In this document: positions 42,111 to 50,961 of the stretch, in pieces
Numbering within the stretch: position 1 is the stretch's first letter
Layout: each line of letters starts with the position of its first letter
Made by a program: the position numbers and the translations under genes
NCBI RefSeq assembly: GCF_003955665.1
Contig: NZ_RXHU01000005.1
Location: 1 to 61,408 of the forward strand
Length of the DNA stretch: 61,408 nucleotides
Reading direction: 5' to 3'
Source of the DNA: Paenibacillus whitsoniae
GTDB lineage: Bacteria; Bacillota; Bacilli; Paenibacillales; NBRC-103111
Notes under the pieces: model-generated
Told to the model about the DNA's origin: nothing
Database searches by the model: none
The model's input: the letters and a program-made list of their open reading frames with translations, nothing else

Positions 42111-42141
42111 AAAGAGAGGGGCCATATATCGCCACTCTCTT
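42111..42141 (-). terminator. Hairpin after binding-protein gene A
   Basis: Minus strand AAGAGAGTGGC / GGCCCCTCTCTTT with 7-nt loop and TTTGTTG. Probably a partial terminator or processing signal that lowers kinase/regulator expression relative to the importer. Confidence 0.65.
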
Positions 42142-42148
42142 CGTTTAT

Positions 42149-43735
42149 TTACTTGATTAAACCGGCTTCTTTAAATTGTTTAACGGCTGTATCTTTATAT
42201 TTCTGCATGTCGAACTTGGTATCCAAGGTTTTGAGGAAATTATCCCAGTTCGTAAGAGGATCTTTGCCTGTCATAAATTTGACTAAGCTTTCATTAATGA
42301 AACGTGTGCGATCCGCTGCCAAGGTGTCGCTCGGGTCTGCCGTCAGTATATTTCCTGGCAACGTCGGCCCCACATATTTCTGATTGTTCGTGAAGGCTTC
42401 GGCCGTCTTCGGATTCTGGAAGGAGAAGTACTCGGCATCGTCGCCACGGCGCGGCATTCGATAATGATCCACCCATAGGTACTTTTCTTTCATTTCTTTG
42501 GATAATTCAGACGTTTTATTTTTGATCTTGCCGTCTACGATATCCCAATGAATCCCTTTAATTCCGTATGCAAAGTTCGGATAGGCTTCCTTATCTGTAA
42601 AGAGATATTCCAGCATAGACAAGATCCGAATGATTTTATCCTTGTCGGCCTTCTTGGAAATGGCCCATGAATTGCCTTGGAACGATTTTCTCTCCACGAT
42701 TTGATCGCCGTAAGGCCCTTTCATTGGAGGAATGACGATCCATTCCGGTATCTCCCCGCCGATTTCTTTCATCTTCTGTTGGTAATCCGGTTCCAGCCTG
42801 CGGGCATCTCTGATCATGAAGCCAACTTTACCTTTAAATAACTTTTGATCCAACAAATCTGGCGTATTCATCGTCACCCAGTCCGGGTCCACAACTTTGG
42901 CCTCCATCATTTTATTGATGTAAGCGAGCGCCTCTTTCATTTTGGGATCAATAAATAGGAATACCGGTTTATTGTCCTTCACATCAATGGCTGAAGGAGG
43001 ATTGACGCCAAACATCCACATCAAGCTATCGAAGCCGTACGTTTGCAGATTGCCTTCTTTATTCATACCGCCGATGAATCCGTACGTATCGTTTTTGCCG
43101 TTTCCGTCCGGGTCTTTCTCCGTAAAGGCTTTCATTACTTCGAACAGCTCGTCAGGGGTCGTCGGCACTTTCATATTGAGCTTTTTCAACCAATCGTTGC
43201 GGATGAAGTAGCTTCGGCTGATACCGTTTACATTATCATAACCCGGAACGCCAATGGTTTTTCCTTGATAGGATGTCGCATCCCAGGAGTCTTGAGCAAA
43301 ACGCTTCTTCAATTGGGGAAATTGATCCAGGTATGGCGTCAAATCCGCAAGAACGCCTTGGTCATAATATTGCGCGAGATCGGCCCGGCTTTTCAAGAAG
43401 ATCAAATCCGGAATATCTCCGCCTGCAATGAGTGTGTTCAGCTTGGTTGTTGCTTGCCCAGCTTGGGGAATCATCATGTCCAAGTCAATGTTCATCGCCG
43501 ACTCCAACATTTGGCGTTGAATATCTTCTTCACGCGGAGGTATCGGAGCGGCGGCATTGAACGTACCTTGGTTAAACATCGAAATTTTCATTTTGTTTGC
43601 AAATTTGTTTGCCCCTGCTTGAGGGCTGCTCGAAGCTGTCGGCTTTACTTCCGCTTGATTCCCACATCCTGACAATAGCGTTCCCAGCCCTACAATTGCA
43701 GTCAGAACCGTAAATGAAATCTTTTTACGTTGCAT
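42149..43735 (-). CDS. Extracellular sugar-binding lipoprotein (system A)
   Basis: 528 residues. Lipoprotein signal MQRKKISFTVLTAIVGLGTL followed by lipobox LLSGC, so Cys near residue 24 becomes lipidated. The mature protein is a family-1 solute-binding protein of the LipO/YtcQ kind (DLDMMIPQAGQATTKLNTLI, ADLTPYLDQFPQLKKRF, GYDNVNGISRSYFIRNDWLKK). It hands oligosaccharides to the two permeases encoded upstream. No ATPase gene is present; a shared MsmX-like ATPase elsewhere is expected. Substrate unknown. Confidence 0.94.
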   Translation of the reverse strand: MQRKKISFTVLTAIVGLGTLLSGCGNQAEVKPTASSSPQAGANKFANKMKISMFNQGTFNAAAPIPPREEDIQRQMLESAMNIDLDMMIPQAGQATTKLNTLIAGGDIPDLIFLKSRADLAQYYDQGVLADLTPYLDQFPQLKKRFAQDSWDATSYQGKTIGVPGYDNVNGISRSYFIRNDWLKKLNMKVPTTPDELFEVMKAFTEKDPDGNGKNDTYGFIGGMNKEGNLQTYGFDSLMWMFGVNPPSAIDVKDNKPVFLFIDPKMKEALAYINKMMEAKVVDPDWVTMNTPDLLDQKLFKGKVGFMIRDARRLEPDYQQKMKEIGGEIPEWIVIPPMKGPYGDQIVERKSFQGNSWAISKKADKDKIIRILSMLEYLFTDKEAYPNFAYGIKGIHWDIVDGKIKNKTSELSKEMKEKYLWVDHYRMPRRGDDAEYFSFQNPKTAEAFTNNQKYVGPTLPGNILTADPSDTLAADRTRFINESLVKFMTGKDPLTNWDNFLKTLDTKFDMQKYKDTAVKQFKEAGLIK

Positions 43736-43804
43736 ATTGACCTCTCCTTTTACTTGTATCTATATTATCACGGTGTCCCGTAACAACCTAGGCAGGCATT
43801 GCTT

Positions 43805-44674
43805 CTAGCCTTTAATCGATCCCATGAGCACACCCTTCGTAAAATGCTTTTGCATAAACGGATACACAATCAGAATTGGAATCGTCGTCACGACGACAGC
43901 GGCCATTTGCACAGCAAACTTACTAACCGCCTCGGAATTGGCCATCGAATCAGCGCTTTGGGCTGCGATGTTCAGCAGAATGTTGCGCAAGACAACTTGA
44001 AGCGGCATTAATTTCGCATCATTCAAGTACACAATCGCATCGAAATAACTGTTCCAATGCCCCACGGCGTAAAATAAGGAGATGGTGGCAAGCGCCGGCA
44101 GAGACAGGGGTAAAATGATTCGCCATAGCGACTGAAGTTCACTTGCGCCGTCAACCCTTGCCGATTCCTCGATTTCAGCAGGCAACTGCTCAAAGAAGCC
44201 TTTTATGATGACCAGATTAAAGGCACTAATGAGATGCGGAATAATCAATACCCATGGACTGTCCAGCAAGCCCAGTGAGCGGATCAACAAGTACGTCGGA
44301 ATCAATCCGCCGCCGAACATCATGGTAAACACAATGAATAGCAGGAAGGTGCTGCGCCCCGGCAAATACTTTTTGGATAACGGATACGCCGCTATGATCG
44401 TAAAAAACACATTGAGCGCAGTACCAACAATCGTTCGAAACAACGTAATTTTATACGCCTGCCCGATCCCATGAGAGATGAATACCTCTTTATAGGCTGC
44501 AAAGGTAACCGATTCCGGGATAATCACAATTCCTTTTCTTAGCACTTCCGATTCTGGCGTCACGGAAACAGCGACGACATATAAAAAGGGAAGCAAGCAC
44601 ACCAGGGATAGCACAATAAGAATCATATAAACAGCTGCTTGCCATACTTTTTCCCCGACTGTCATGTTGATCAT
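43805..44674 (-). CDS. Sugar ABC permease, LplC/YtcP type (system A)
   Basis: 289 residues with six membrane helices. The EAA loop that docks the ATPase is visible: ESARVDGASELQSLWRIILP. The sequence ends QKHFTKGVLMGSIKG, the conserved C-terminus of this subfamily, as in the system B homologue. It lies 12 bp after the LplB-type gene, with a GAGGTGATTTTC ribosome site; the binding-protein gene follows after 70 bp. Forms the membrane pore with the 44687-45634 product. Confidence 0.95.
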   Translation of the reverse strand: MINMTVGEKVWQAAVYMILIVLSLVCLLPFLYVVAVSVTPESEVLRKGIVIIPESVTFAAYKEVFISHGIGQAYKITLFRTIVGTALNVFFTIIAAYPLSKKYLPGRSTFLLFIVFTMMFGGGLIPTYLLIRSLGLLDSPWVLIIPHLISAFNLVIIKGFFEQLPAEIEESARVDGASELQSLWRIILPLSLPALATISLFYAVGHWNSYFDAIVYLNDAKLMPLQVVLRNILLNIAAQSADSMANSEAVSKFAVQMAAVVVTTIPILIVYPFMQKHFTKGVLMGSIKG

Positions 44675-44686
44675 ATGAAAATCACC

Positions 44687-45634
44687 TCACCAAATTTGCC
44701 CATCGAATTTCTTGGCGAGCTTGTTTGCAGCCAAAACTAAAGCAAATCCGATGATAGCTTTAAACAGTCCCACAGCCGTCGCCAAGCCAATCTTAAGTCG
44801 CTCTAAGCCTTCGCGGTAGACCCACGTGTCGATAATGTCGATCTTCTCCTGGTTAAAGCTGTTGGCGAACATGAATATCTGGTCAAAACCGGCATCCAGA
44901 ATATGGCTTAACTTGAGGATCAGCATCAGAATAATCACGCCCCGAATGCCGGGCAATGTGACATGCCAGAGCTGTCTCCACTTGGAAGCGCCATCCATTC
45001 GGGCCGCTTCATACAGACTCGGATCGATCCCCGCTAATGCGGCGAGGTATAAGATCGCTCCCCATCCTATATCCTTCCATATCTCAGATAAGATGATCAG
45101 CAACCGCCCCCAGGCAGGTTCCGTCAGAAAAGAGATAGGCGCAACGCCATTGTCCTTCAACACCATGTTAAAAAGGCCATCCCCGGGTGCTAATAATGCC
45201 ACCATCAGTCCGTAAACAATGACCCATGACAGAAAATGAGGCAAGTACGTGATCGTTTGTACGACTTTTTTAAACCACTGGGTATACACTTCATTGAGCA
45301 GCAAAGCAAGTAGGATGGGAGCAGAGAAACCGAACAATAGCTTATACAGCGATATGATGATCGTATTTCTCATAATGTCCCAGAAGTAGACACCGTTTAT
45401 AAAATCTTTAAAGTTCTTCAACCCCACCCAGGGGCTGGCCCATAGTCCCAAAGCCAGATTATAGTTCTTAAAGGCAATAAGGATTCCTGCCATAGGAATG
45501 TATTTGAATACCGCAAAGTACACTAAGGCCGGGAACAAAAGGGCATACATCACTCTATACTTGTGAATCGTACTTATCCATGAATTCCGCTTTTTGGGGA
45601 GGGGAATGGTGTCCGCTGCCAATTTCGCTTGCAT
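44687..45634 (-). CDS. Sugar ABC permease, LplB/YteP type (system A)
   Basis: 315 residues, six membrane helices, cytoplasmic N-terminus PLPKKRNSWISTIHKYRVMY. Typical motifs are YIPMAGILIAFKNYNLALGL and the EAA loop YEAARMDGASKWRQLWHVTLPG. First gene of the system A operon; AGGTGATG precedes the start. Its promoter carries the 43-bp box shared with the giant gene. The operon continues into permease, binding protein, kinase, regulator, oxidoreductase and SGNH hydrolase. Confidence 0.95.
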   Translation of the reverse strand: MQAKLAADTIPLPKKRNSWISTIHKYRVMYALLFPALVYFAVFKYIPMAGILIAFKNYNLALGLWASPWVGLKNFKDFINGVYFWDIMRNTIIISLYKLLFGFSAPILLALLLNEVYTQWFKKVVQTITYLPHFLSWVIVYGLMVALLAPGDGLFNMVLKDNGVAPISFLTEPAWGRLLIILSEIWKDIGWGAILYLAALAGIDPSLYEAARMDGASKWRQLWHVTLPGIRGVIILMLILKLSHILDAGFDQIFMFANSFNQEKIDIIDTWVYREGLERLKIGLATAVGLFKAIIGFALVLAANKLAKKFDGQIW

Positions 45635-45663
45635 ATCATCACCTCGTCTTTGTTTATATGTGT

Positions 45664-45729
45664 ATCATAGCACCCGCCTATTGGATAAATTTCTGTGATT
45701 TCAAGAATTTCTTATAAGATATTAAGTAA
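45664..45729 (-). promoter_or_regulatory. Promoter with 43-bp system A box (importer operon)
   Basis: Box 45687-45729, 17 bp, then extended -10 TGCTATGAT (core 45669-45664). Same layout as at 35011-35077; only two of 43 box bases differ. Confidence 0.75.
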
Positions 45730-45745
45730 GTACCGTTGAATAAAA

Positions 45746-45778
45746 GAAAGGAGCATCTGCCGCGGCAGCGCTCCTTCT
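45746..45778 (-). terminator. Terminator of importer operon B
   Basis: Minus strand GAAGGAGC / GCTCCTTTC around an inner TGCCGCGGCA palindrome, then TTTTATTC. Confidence 0.75.
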
Positions 45779-45788
45779 AGTCTCATCC

Positions 45789-47303
45789 CTATTTTTTTGT
45801 ATACCACTCGTTCACTGCATCGATCGCCGTCTTGCCGCCCTTCGCGTCAAATTCCTGTACAAATTTGTCGAATTCTGACAGATCGCGTTTCCCCATAATG
45901 AATTTCATGGAATTTTCTTCCGCATAATTGCGCAGCTCTGTGAATTTCGAGTCATACGCCTCAATGGACGGGGCAAAATTCGTTTCTTCACGCGGTTTGT
46001 TATATTTCAGTTGAGGCTCATAATACGGCAGCAAGTTTTTCGCTTTCAGTCGCGCCGCAATGCCAAAATCCGTATCGCCTAAACCGTACATGGAGCGCCA
46101 GCTAATTTTATCGCTTTGCTCTTTGGTTTGCGTGTATTCGCCGTTTGCTTCTGTGTAATCCTCGCCTTTAACCCCGTAGTTAATGAGAACATCCGCGTCC
46201 TTACTGTACAGGTAATTCAAGTATTGCGCTGCACCCAATTTGTTCTTCGCTTGTTTGGGGATGACTACAAATTGCGTCGACACCGATGTGTCCTGAATAC
46301 CGGATTTTCCATCTTTCCCTACAGGCGGCGCAATAAACTGTACATTGCCGCCTGTTTTCTTATCCTGCAGCGCCTTATCGACATCAATGCCGGAGGAGAA
46401 ATATAGCGTATTAAACACGGCAGTTCCGTTGATGAGCTTTTCTTTGCTATCTTTGTTAACGGCAAATTCCGGATCCAGCAGGCCTTCGTCGTACCATTTT
46501 TTCAGCGTTGTCAAGAATTCCTTATATTCCGGCTGAACCCAAGAGAATTTCAGCTTCCCGTCTTTCACCACCGTCGGTGTCGCTACGCCATATGCAGCGG
46601 CGAATGGAAAGAAGCCGTCAAAGAAGGAGCCCGCACTTGATGTTGCCATCGTCAAAGGCGTAATGCTTTTCTTTTCTTTAATTGTCTTCATGGTCGAGGT
46701 GAACTCATCAATCGTTGTAGGCGCATTCAAATTCAACTCTTTGAGAATGTCCGCTCGCTCGATGAGGCCGTTGCCTACTTTTAAGGCATTGCGATACGGA
46801 ATCGCATACACTTTCCCGTCGTAACGCAGGGCATCCAGCGCTTCTTTACTAGCCATAGTGGACAAATTCGGGATTTGCTTCGCAATGAGATCATCCAGAG
46901 GCTCAAGCGCACCTTGTTTGGCTAGTTTGAAATAATCCGACTTGCCGGCGACCATGATGATGTCCGGCACGTCGCCGGAAGCAAAGATAATGGATGTCTT
47001 TTGTGAAGGATTTTCATTCGGCAGTGACTCATACTGAATGTTGAAGCCTGAACCTTCTCGCAGCTTATTAATAATTTTGTTGTTATTCATGGTGTCCGAA
47101 CCTTTAAATTGCTCCATAACGCCGTGGTAGAGCCGAGTGATTCTCAAGTCTTTCAGCGCTTTCGCTTCTCCTCCACTTGCACTCGTTGCCGCCGCCTTCT
47201 CGGTTCCAGCTGGACCCGCATCCTTGCTTGTGCTGCACCCCGACATGAAAAGAATACACATGATGACGCCGATACTTATTGCTGTCTTTTTTCTAAAAAC
47301 CAT
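45789..47303 (-). CDS. Extracellular sugar-binding lipoprotein (system B)
   Basis: About 504 residues from ATG 47303 (GGGGAGG 8 nt upstream); the frame is open earlier but overlaps the permease gene. Lipoprotein signal MVFRKKTAISIGVIMCILF with lipobox FMSGC. The mature part is a family-1 solute-binding protein (LRYDGKVYAIPYRNALKVGN, NAPTTIDEFTSTMKTIKEKK). It ends GGKTAIDAVNEWYTKK, a tail echoed at the end of the giant secreted protein. Third gene of importer operon B, after both permeases. Only about 20 percent of it looks similar by eye to the system A protein, so the substrate probably differs. Confidence 0.94.
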   Translation of the reverse strand: MVFRKKTAISIGVIMCILFMSGCSTSKDAGPAGTEKAAATSASGGEAKALKDLRITRLYHGVMEQFKGSDTMNNNKIINKLREGSGFNIQYESLPNENPSQKTSIIFASGDVPDIIMVAGKSDYFKLAKQGALEPLDDLIAKQIPNLSTMASKEALDALRYDGKVYAIPYRNALKVGNGLIERADILKELNLNAPTTIDEFTSTMKTIKEKKSITPLTMATSSAGSFFDGFFPFAAAYGVATPTVVKDGKLKFSWVQPEYKEFLTTLKKWYDEGLLDPEFAVNKDSKEKLINGTAVFNTLYFSSGIDVDKALQDKKTGGNVQFIAPPVGKDGKSGIQDTSVSTQFVVIPKQAKNKLGAAQYLNYLYSKDADVLINYGVKGEDYTEANGEYTQTKEQSDKISWRSMYGLGDTDFGIAARLKAKNLLPYYEPQLKYNKPREETNFAPSIEAYDSKFTELRNYAEENSMKFIMGKRDLSEFDKFVQEFDAKGGKTAIDAVNEWYTKK

Positions 47304-47358
47304 GAATTGCGCCTCCCCGTCTACTATATGATATATGAAAGTTCGGACAAGTGGCCAT

Positions 47359-48225
47359 TTACCCCTTAACCGCACCTAACATAACGCCCTTAACGAAATA
47401 TTTCTGAATGAACGGATACACACACAGGATGGGGAACACCACGCAGACGATCGCCGCTGCGGTTGTCGATTCCGGTGTCAGATCGTTCAAGGCTCCGCCT
47501 ACCGCCATATCCCCCGGCTTGGAATTCGTCACCAGCTGCATGAGAAATACTTGCAGAGGCATCAGTGCTCGATTGGTAATGTACATCATCGCTTGAAAGA
47601 AGCTGTTCCAATATCCAACGGCATAGAACATCGCGATCGTTGCAATGCTCGGCAAGGACAGCGGCAAGTAGATCCAGGTCAAAATGCGAAGATTGGATGC
47701 CCCATCAATAACGGCCGATTCTTCCAACGCCTCCGGCAAGCTAAAGAAAAAGTTGCGAATTAGGATGAGATTAAACGGTGCCAAGGCCATCGGCAGCATG
47801 ATCGACCACAACGTATTAAGCAATCCTAATTGCTTCACAACGAGGTACGTTGGAATCAAACCGCCGCTGAAAAACATGGTGATGACGAAGAACAGCATCA
47901 GTCCTCTTTTGAGAGGAAAGTGTTTACGCGACAGCGGAAAAGCCGCCAGTATCGTTACTGCCATGGAGATAACCGTTCCGATGACGGTAATGAGAACGGA
48001 ATTATAAAAAGAGATGTAGAACTGCTTGTACGAGAGCACATACTGGTAGGAATCGATCGTAGCCCCTTTCGGCCACAGCCAAATATCCTTGGCTAGGATG
48101 TACGCCTCTCCGCTCAACGACTTTGCGATGATATGAATGAACGGCAGGATCGTCGACAAGGAGAGCAGCGACAACAGCAGCACATTCACATAACTAAACA
48201 GGGCTTCTCCCCGTGATGGTTTCAC
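47359..48225 (-). CDS. Sugar ABC permease, LplC/YtcP type (system B)
   Basis: About 289 residues. GTG at 48225 (giving VKPSRGEALFSYVNVL) is chosen because AAGGAG stands 8 nt upstream; the open frame extends 29 codons into the preceding gene. Six membrane helices; EAA loop ESAVIDGASNLRILTWIYLP; ends QKYFVKGVMLGAVKG as in the system A homologue. Pairs with the 48245-49198 permease. Confidence 0.93.
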   Translation of the reverse strand: MKPSRGEALFSYVNVLLLSLLSLSTILPFIHIIAKSLSGEAYILAKDIWLWPKGATIDSYQYVLSYKQFYISFYNSVLITVIGTVISMAVTILAAFPLSRKHFPLKRGLMLFFVITMFFSGGLIPTYLVVKQLGLLNTLWSIMLPMALAPFNLILIRNFFFSLPEALEESAVIDGASNLRILTWIYLPLSLPSIATIAMFYAVGYWNSFFQAMMYITNRALMPLQVFLMQLVTNSKPGDMAVGGALNDLTPESTTAAAIVCVVFPILCVYPFIQKYFVKGVMLGAVKG

Positions 48226-48244
48226 ATCCACCTCTCCTTCCTTG

Positions 48245-49198
48245 CTAAAAAATTCCTTCTTCTCCCATCTTCCGGGCAAATGTATTCGCGAGCACAAGCA
48301 GCACGCAGCCAATGGCCGATTTGAACAAACCTGCTGCAGTTGTTAGGCCAAATTGCATGGAGCCTAGTCCCACTCGAAAGACGTACGTATCGATAATGTC
48401 AGCCACATCATAGACGGTCGGATTATACATAACGAGCACCTGTTCAAATCCTGCATCCAAGATGTACCCAATCCTCAGCAAAAGAATGATAATAATCGTC
48501 GACCTTAGACCTGGCAGTGCAATATGCCATATTTGCCGCAGGCGATTCGCTCCATCCACGGTAGCTGCCTGGTACAGCTCCTCGTTAATTCCGAGCAAGG
48601 CGGCAAGGTAAATAATCGCTCCCCAGCCCGCTTCCTTCCACACATCGGAAAGTACGAGAATCCAGCGGAATATCCGTTCATCCGACATAAAGAAGATCGG
48701 TTGAAAGCCCAGCATTTCAATGATGCGATTGACGATCCCGCTGCTCGGTGACAGCAGGTCGATGGCAAGCCCTCCGATAATGACCCATGAAATAAAATGG
48801 GGCAAATACGTAAGCGTTTGCACGGTCCGCTTAAACTTGAGAAATTTAAGCTCATTGAGCAGCAAAGCCAACACAATCGGAATCGGAAAGCCGACGAGCA
48901 GCTTCATCAGGGAGATCATCAGTGTATTTCGGACGACTCTGGGAAATTCATCGAACATAAACAGCTCACGAAAATATTGCAGTCCCACCCAATCGCTTTG
49001 CCATACGCCTTTCATCAGATTGTAGTCTTTGAAGGCAATGAGGACGCCGTACATCGGCATGTATTTAAAGAGGATGACGAGGATGACGGCAGGCAATATC
49101 ATGAGATACAAATCCCAATATCTTAGGAATTTTATCAATCTGGAACTCCTCATAGCTGCTTCCGTCTGTCTGCTTACTACCCAAGAATTTGTCTTCAT
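48245..49198 (-). CDS. Sugar ABC permease, LplB/YteP type (system B)
   Basis: 317 residues, six membrane helices. Motifs parallel the system A gene: YMPMYGVLIAFKDYNLMKGV and EAA loop YQAATVDGANRLRQIWHIALPG. First gene of importer operon B; AAGGAG precedes the ATG. A -10 TATAGT and two TTCTAC repeats 21 bp apart lie upstream (49240-49304), fitting control by the adjacent YesN-type regulator. Confidence 0.95.
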   Translation of the reverse strand: MKTNSWVVSRQTEAAMRSSRLIKFLRYWDLYLMILPAVILVILFKYMPMYGVLIAFKDYNLMKGVWQSDWVGLQYFRELFMFDEFPRVVRNTLMISLMKLLVGFPIPIVLALLLNELKFLKFKRTVQTLTYLPHFISWVIIGGLAIDLLSPSSGIVNRIIEMLGFQPIFFMSDERIFRWILVLSDVWKEAGWGAIIYLAALLGINEELYQAATVDGANRLRQIWHIALPGLRSTIIIILLLRIGYILDAGFEQVLVMYNPTVYDVADIIDTYVFRVGLGSMQFGLTTAAGLFKSAIGCVLLVLANTFARKMGEEGIF

Positions 49199-49239
49199 GC
49201 TTGTGTCTCCTTACCCTTCGTGCTTTTCTTCTTGTCTTA

Positions 49240-49304
49240 ACTATAGCGCTGCAAATACGGAAAATGTAGACTAATCCTTCTACTTTAATGACAACAAATT
49301 CTAC
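49240..49304 (-). promoter_or_regulatory. Importer B promoter with 21-bp-spaced direct repeats
   Basis: -10 TATAGT (49245-49240). GTAGAA occurs on the minus strand at 49304-49299 and 49283-49278, exactly 21 bp (two helix turns) apart, upstream of the promoter. This is the usual layout for a dimeric AraC-type regulator. It does not resemble the system A box. Confidence 0.55.
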
Positions 49305-49321
49305 GTTTTCAGGGTAAAAAA

Positions 49322-49349
49322 AGACACCAACGGTTTGTGTTGGATGTCT
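49322..49349 (-). terminator. Terminator of regulator operon B
   Basis: Minus strand AGACA-CCAAC type stem (AGACATCCAAC / GTTGGTGTCT) followed by TTTTTTT. Confidence 0.85.
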
Positions 49350-49359
49350 CTTTCCTGAC

Positions 49360-50961
49360 CTATGGCTTATAAATCTCACTGGGCTTAATCCCCCAATACT
49401 TCTGAAAACTCCGTGAGAAATAATTCCCGTTCTTATACCCGACACGTTCGGCCACTTCGTACACTTTGCTCCCCGCAGCCAGCAGCTCCTTCGCCTTTTC
49501 CATCCGCAGCCGCAGCACGTTGTCCGAGAACGAACTGCCCGTCACTTCCTTAAAAACGCGGCTGGCATAGGCGTAATTCATATACAACTTCTCCGCGACA
49601 AAATACAGGCTCAGCTCCTCCTCATATAAATGGCGGTCTACGAAAGCCAAAATTTCGCTCACCGTGACATGCGTCCCCGATCTCCGGCGCTCGCTAATTG
49701 AGCGGGAAATCCGCGCCATCATGCGGTGCAGCCACTCCACGAGCTGTTCCTTCGCCAGCAGTTGATTAAAATTCATAAAATCGTTATAATCCTCGACCAG
49801 CGTCTCGCGCAAACTCCACCCATGGGAATGGACAATGCGGGTGAGCAGCGCCGTGATACGAAGAATCATCTCCTTCGCATCCGCAATCGGATGGTCTGGA
49901 GAAAAACCGATGGCCATCACATGGCGAATCAGCTCCGACCGCTTGCTCTCATTGCCGGTTTCCACGGCGATTTCAATCTCTTTCTCCAAATCCGTTATAT
50001 TCAGCCATGGCGTCTTTGAAGGCACGTCATTTCGGTAGGGAATGACGGTTTCATTGCCCAACACGATGCGTTCTTGCAATGCCATGCGGCTCATCTTGTA
50101 TGCAATCGGCAGCAGGGTCGGATCCTCCACGCAGGTGCCGATGCCGGCGCTAGCCGTCAGCTTTAAACACGTTTTCACCGTACTGAGCAGTCTCCCCAGC
50201 AGCTGGTTAACTTTTCGTTGAAACGCTGTCACTTCCGCACCGGTAGGCGCGAAAAAAATAACAGCCGTTAATCCGTCATCATCCTGCAGCACGATACCAT
50301 CCGAATCCTCCATGACATCACGCGTAATATTATAGAGTGAATACTGAATCAACGGCCGCTCACCTGCCTGGAAACGGTCTTCCGCTTCAGCAATCGGATC
50401 CATATCGAGCGTAACCGGTAAATAGATATTGCCCGCCAGGGACACCCCGATTTCCTGACTCCGTTTCTCGAGTTCCCACGAAGACAAGCGTCCATTCAGC
50501 CAGTTTTTATAAAATAATTGCTTCAGATGCGGCAGATGCTCGATCCATCTTTGTTGAAGCATTGCTAGATGATGAATTTCCCCCAGTTCCTGCTCACGAA
50601 GCTGCTTGGCCTTCAGCACCGCCTCCAGCACAACTTCATTCTCTGCCGGCTTTACCAGGTATTTCAATACGCCATAATCAATGCTGTCACGCGCATATTC
50701 GAAGTGATCAAAGCCCGTTAAGATGATAATTTTCACATGCGGATACTCCTGCTTCAGCACCTTGGCCAGCTCGAGACCGCTCATATCGGGCATATGAATA
50801 TCAGTAATGACGAGGTCGATACAATCCTTCTCCACAGCAGCGACAGCTTCCCTGCCATTTCCCACAGCGCCGGCCATTTCAATCTCATAGTCCGCCCAGG
50901 TAATCCCATAGGCAATCCGCTCCCTGACTTGAAACTCATCTTCAACGACGAGCAGCTTCAT
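49360..50961 (-). CDS. YesN-type response regulator with AraC HTH (system B)
   Basis: 533 residues: receiver (LLVVEDEFQVRERI; phospho-acceptor Asp about 54 in LVITDIHMPDMSG), long middle region, AraC double HTH at the C-terminus (YFVAEKLYMNYAYASRVFKE, EVAERVGYKNGNYFSRSFQK, YWGIKPSEIYK). It overlaps the kinase gene by 20 bp. Likely activates the importer B operon that begins 160 bp downstream, through the repeats at 49278-49304. Confidence 0.94.
   Translation of the reverse strand: MKLLVVEDEFQVRERIAYGITWADYEIEMAGAVGNGREAVAAVEKDCIDLVITDIHMPDMSGLELAKVLKQEYPHVKIIILTGFDHFEYARDSIDYGVLKYLVKPAENEVVLEAVLKAKQLREQELGEIHHLAMLQQRWIEHLPHLKQLFYKNWLNGRLSSWELEKRSQEIGVSLAGNIYLPVTLDMDPIAEAEDRFQAGERPLIQYSLYNITRDVMEDSDGIVLQDDDGLTAVIFFAPTGAEVTAFQRKVNQLLGRLLSTVKTCLKLTASAGIGTCVEDPTLLPIAYKMSRMALQERIVLGNETVIPYRNDVPSKTPWLNITDLEKEIEIAVETGNESKRSELIRHVMAIGFSPDHPIADAKEMILRITALLTRIVHSHGWSLRETLVEDYNDFMNFNQLLAKEQLVEWLHRMMARISRSISERRRSGTHVTVSEILAFVDRHLYEEELSLYFVAEKLYMNYAYASRVFKEVTGSSFSDNVLRLRMEKAKELLAAGSKVYEVAERVGYKNGNYFSRSFQKYWGIKPSEIYKP

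Noticed and set aside
45687..45729. 43-bp box as a transposon end
   Set aside because: Its fixed distance to matching -10 boxes on the same strand at both loci fits an operator better than a mobile-element end.
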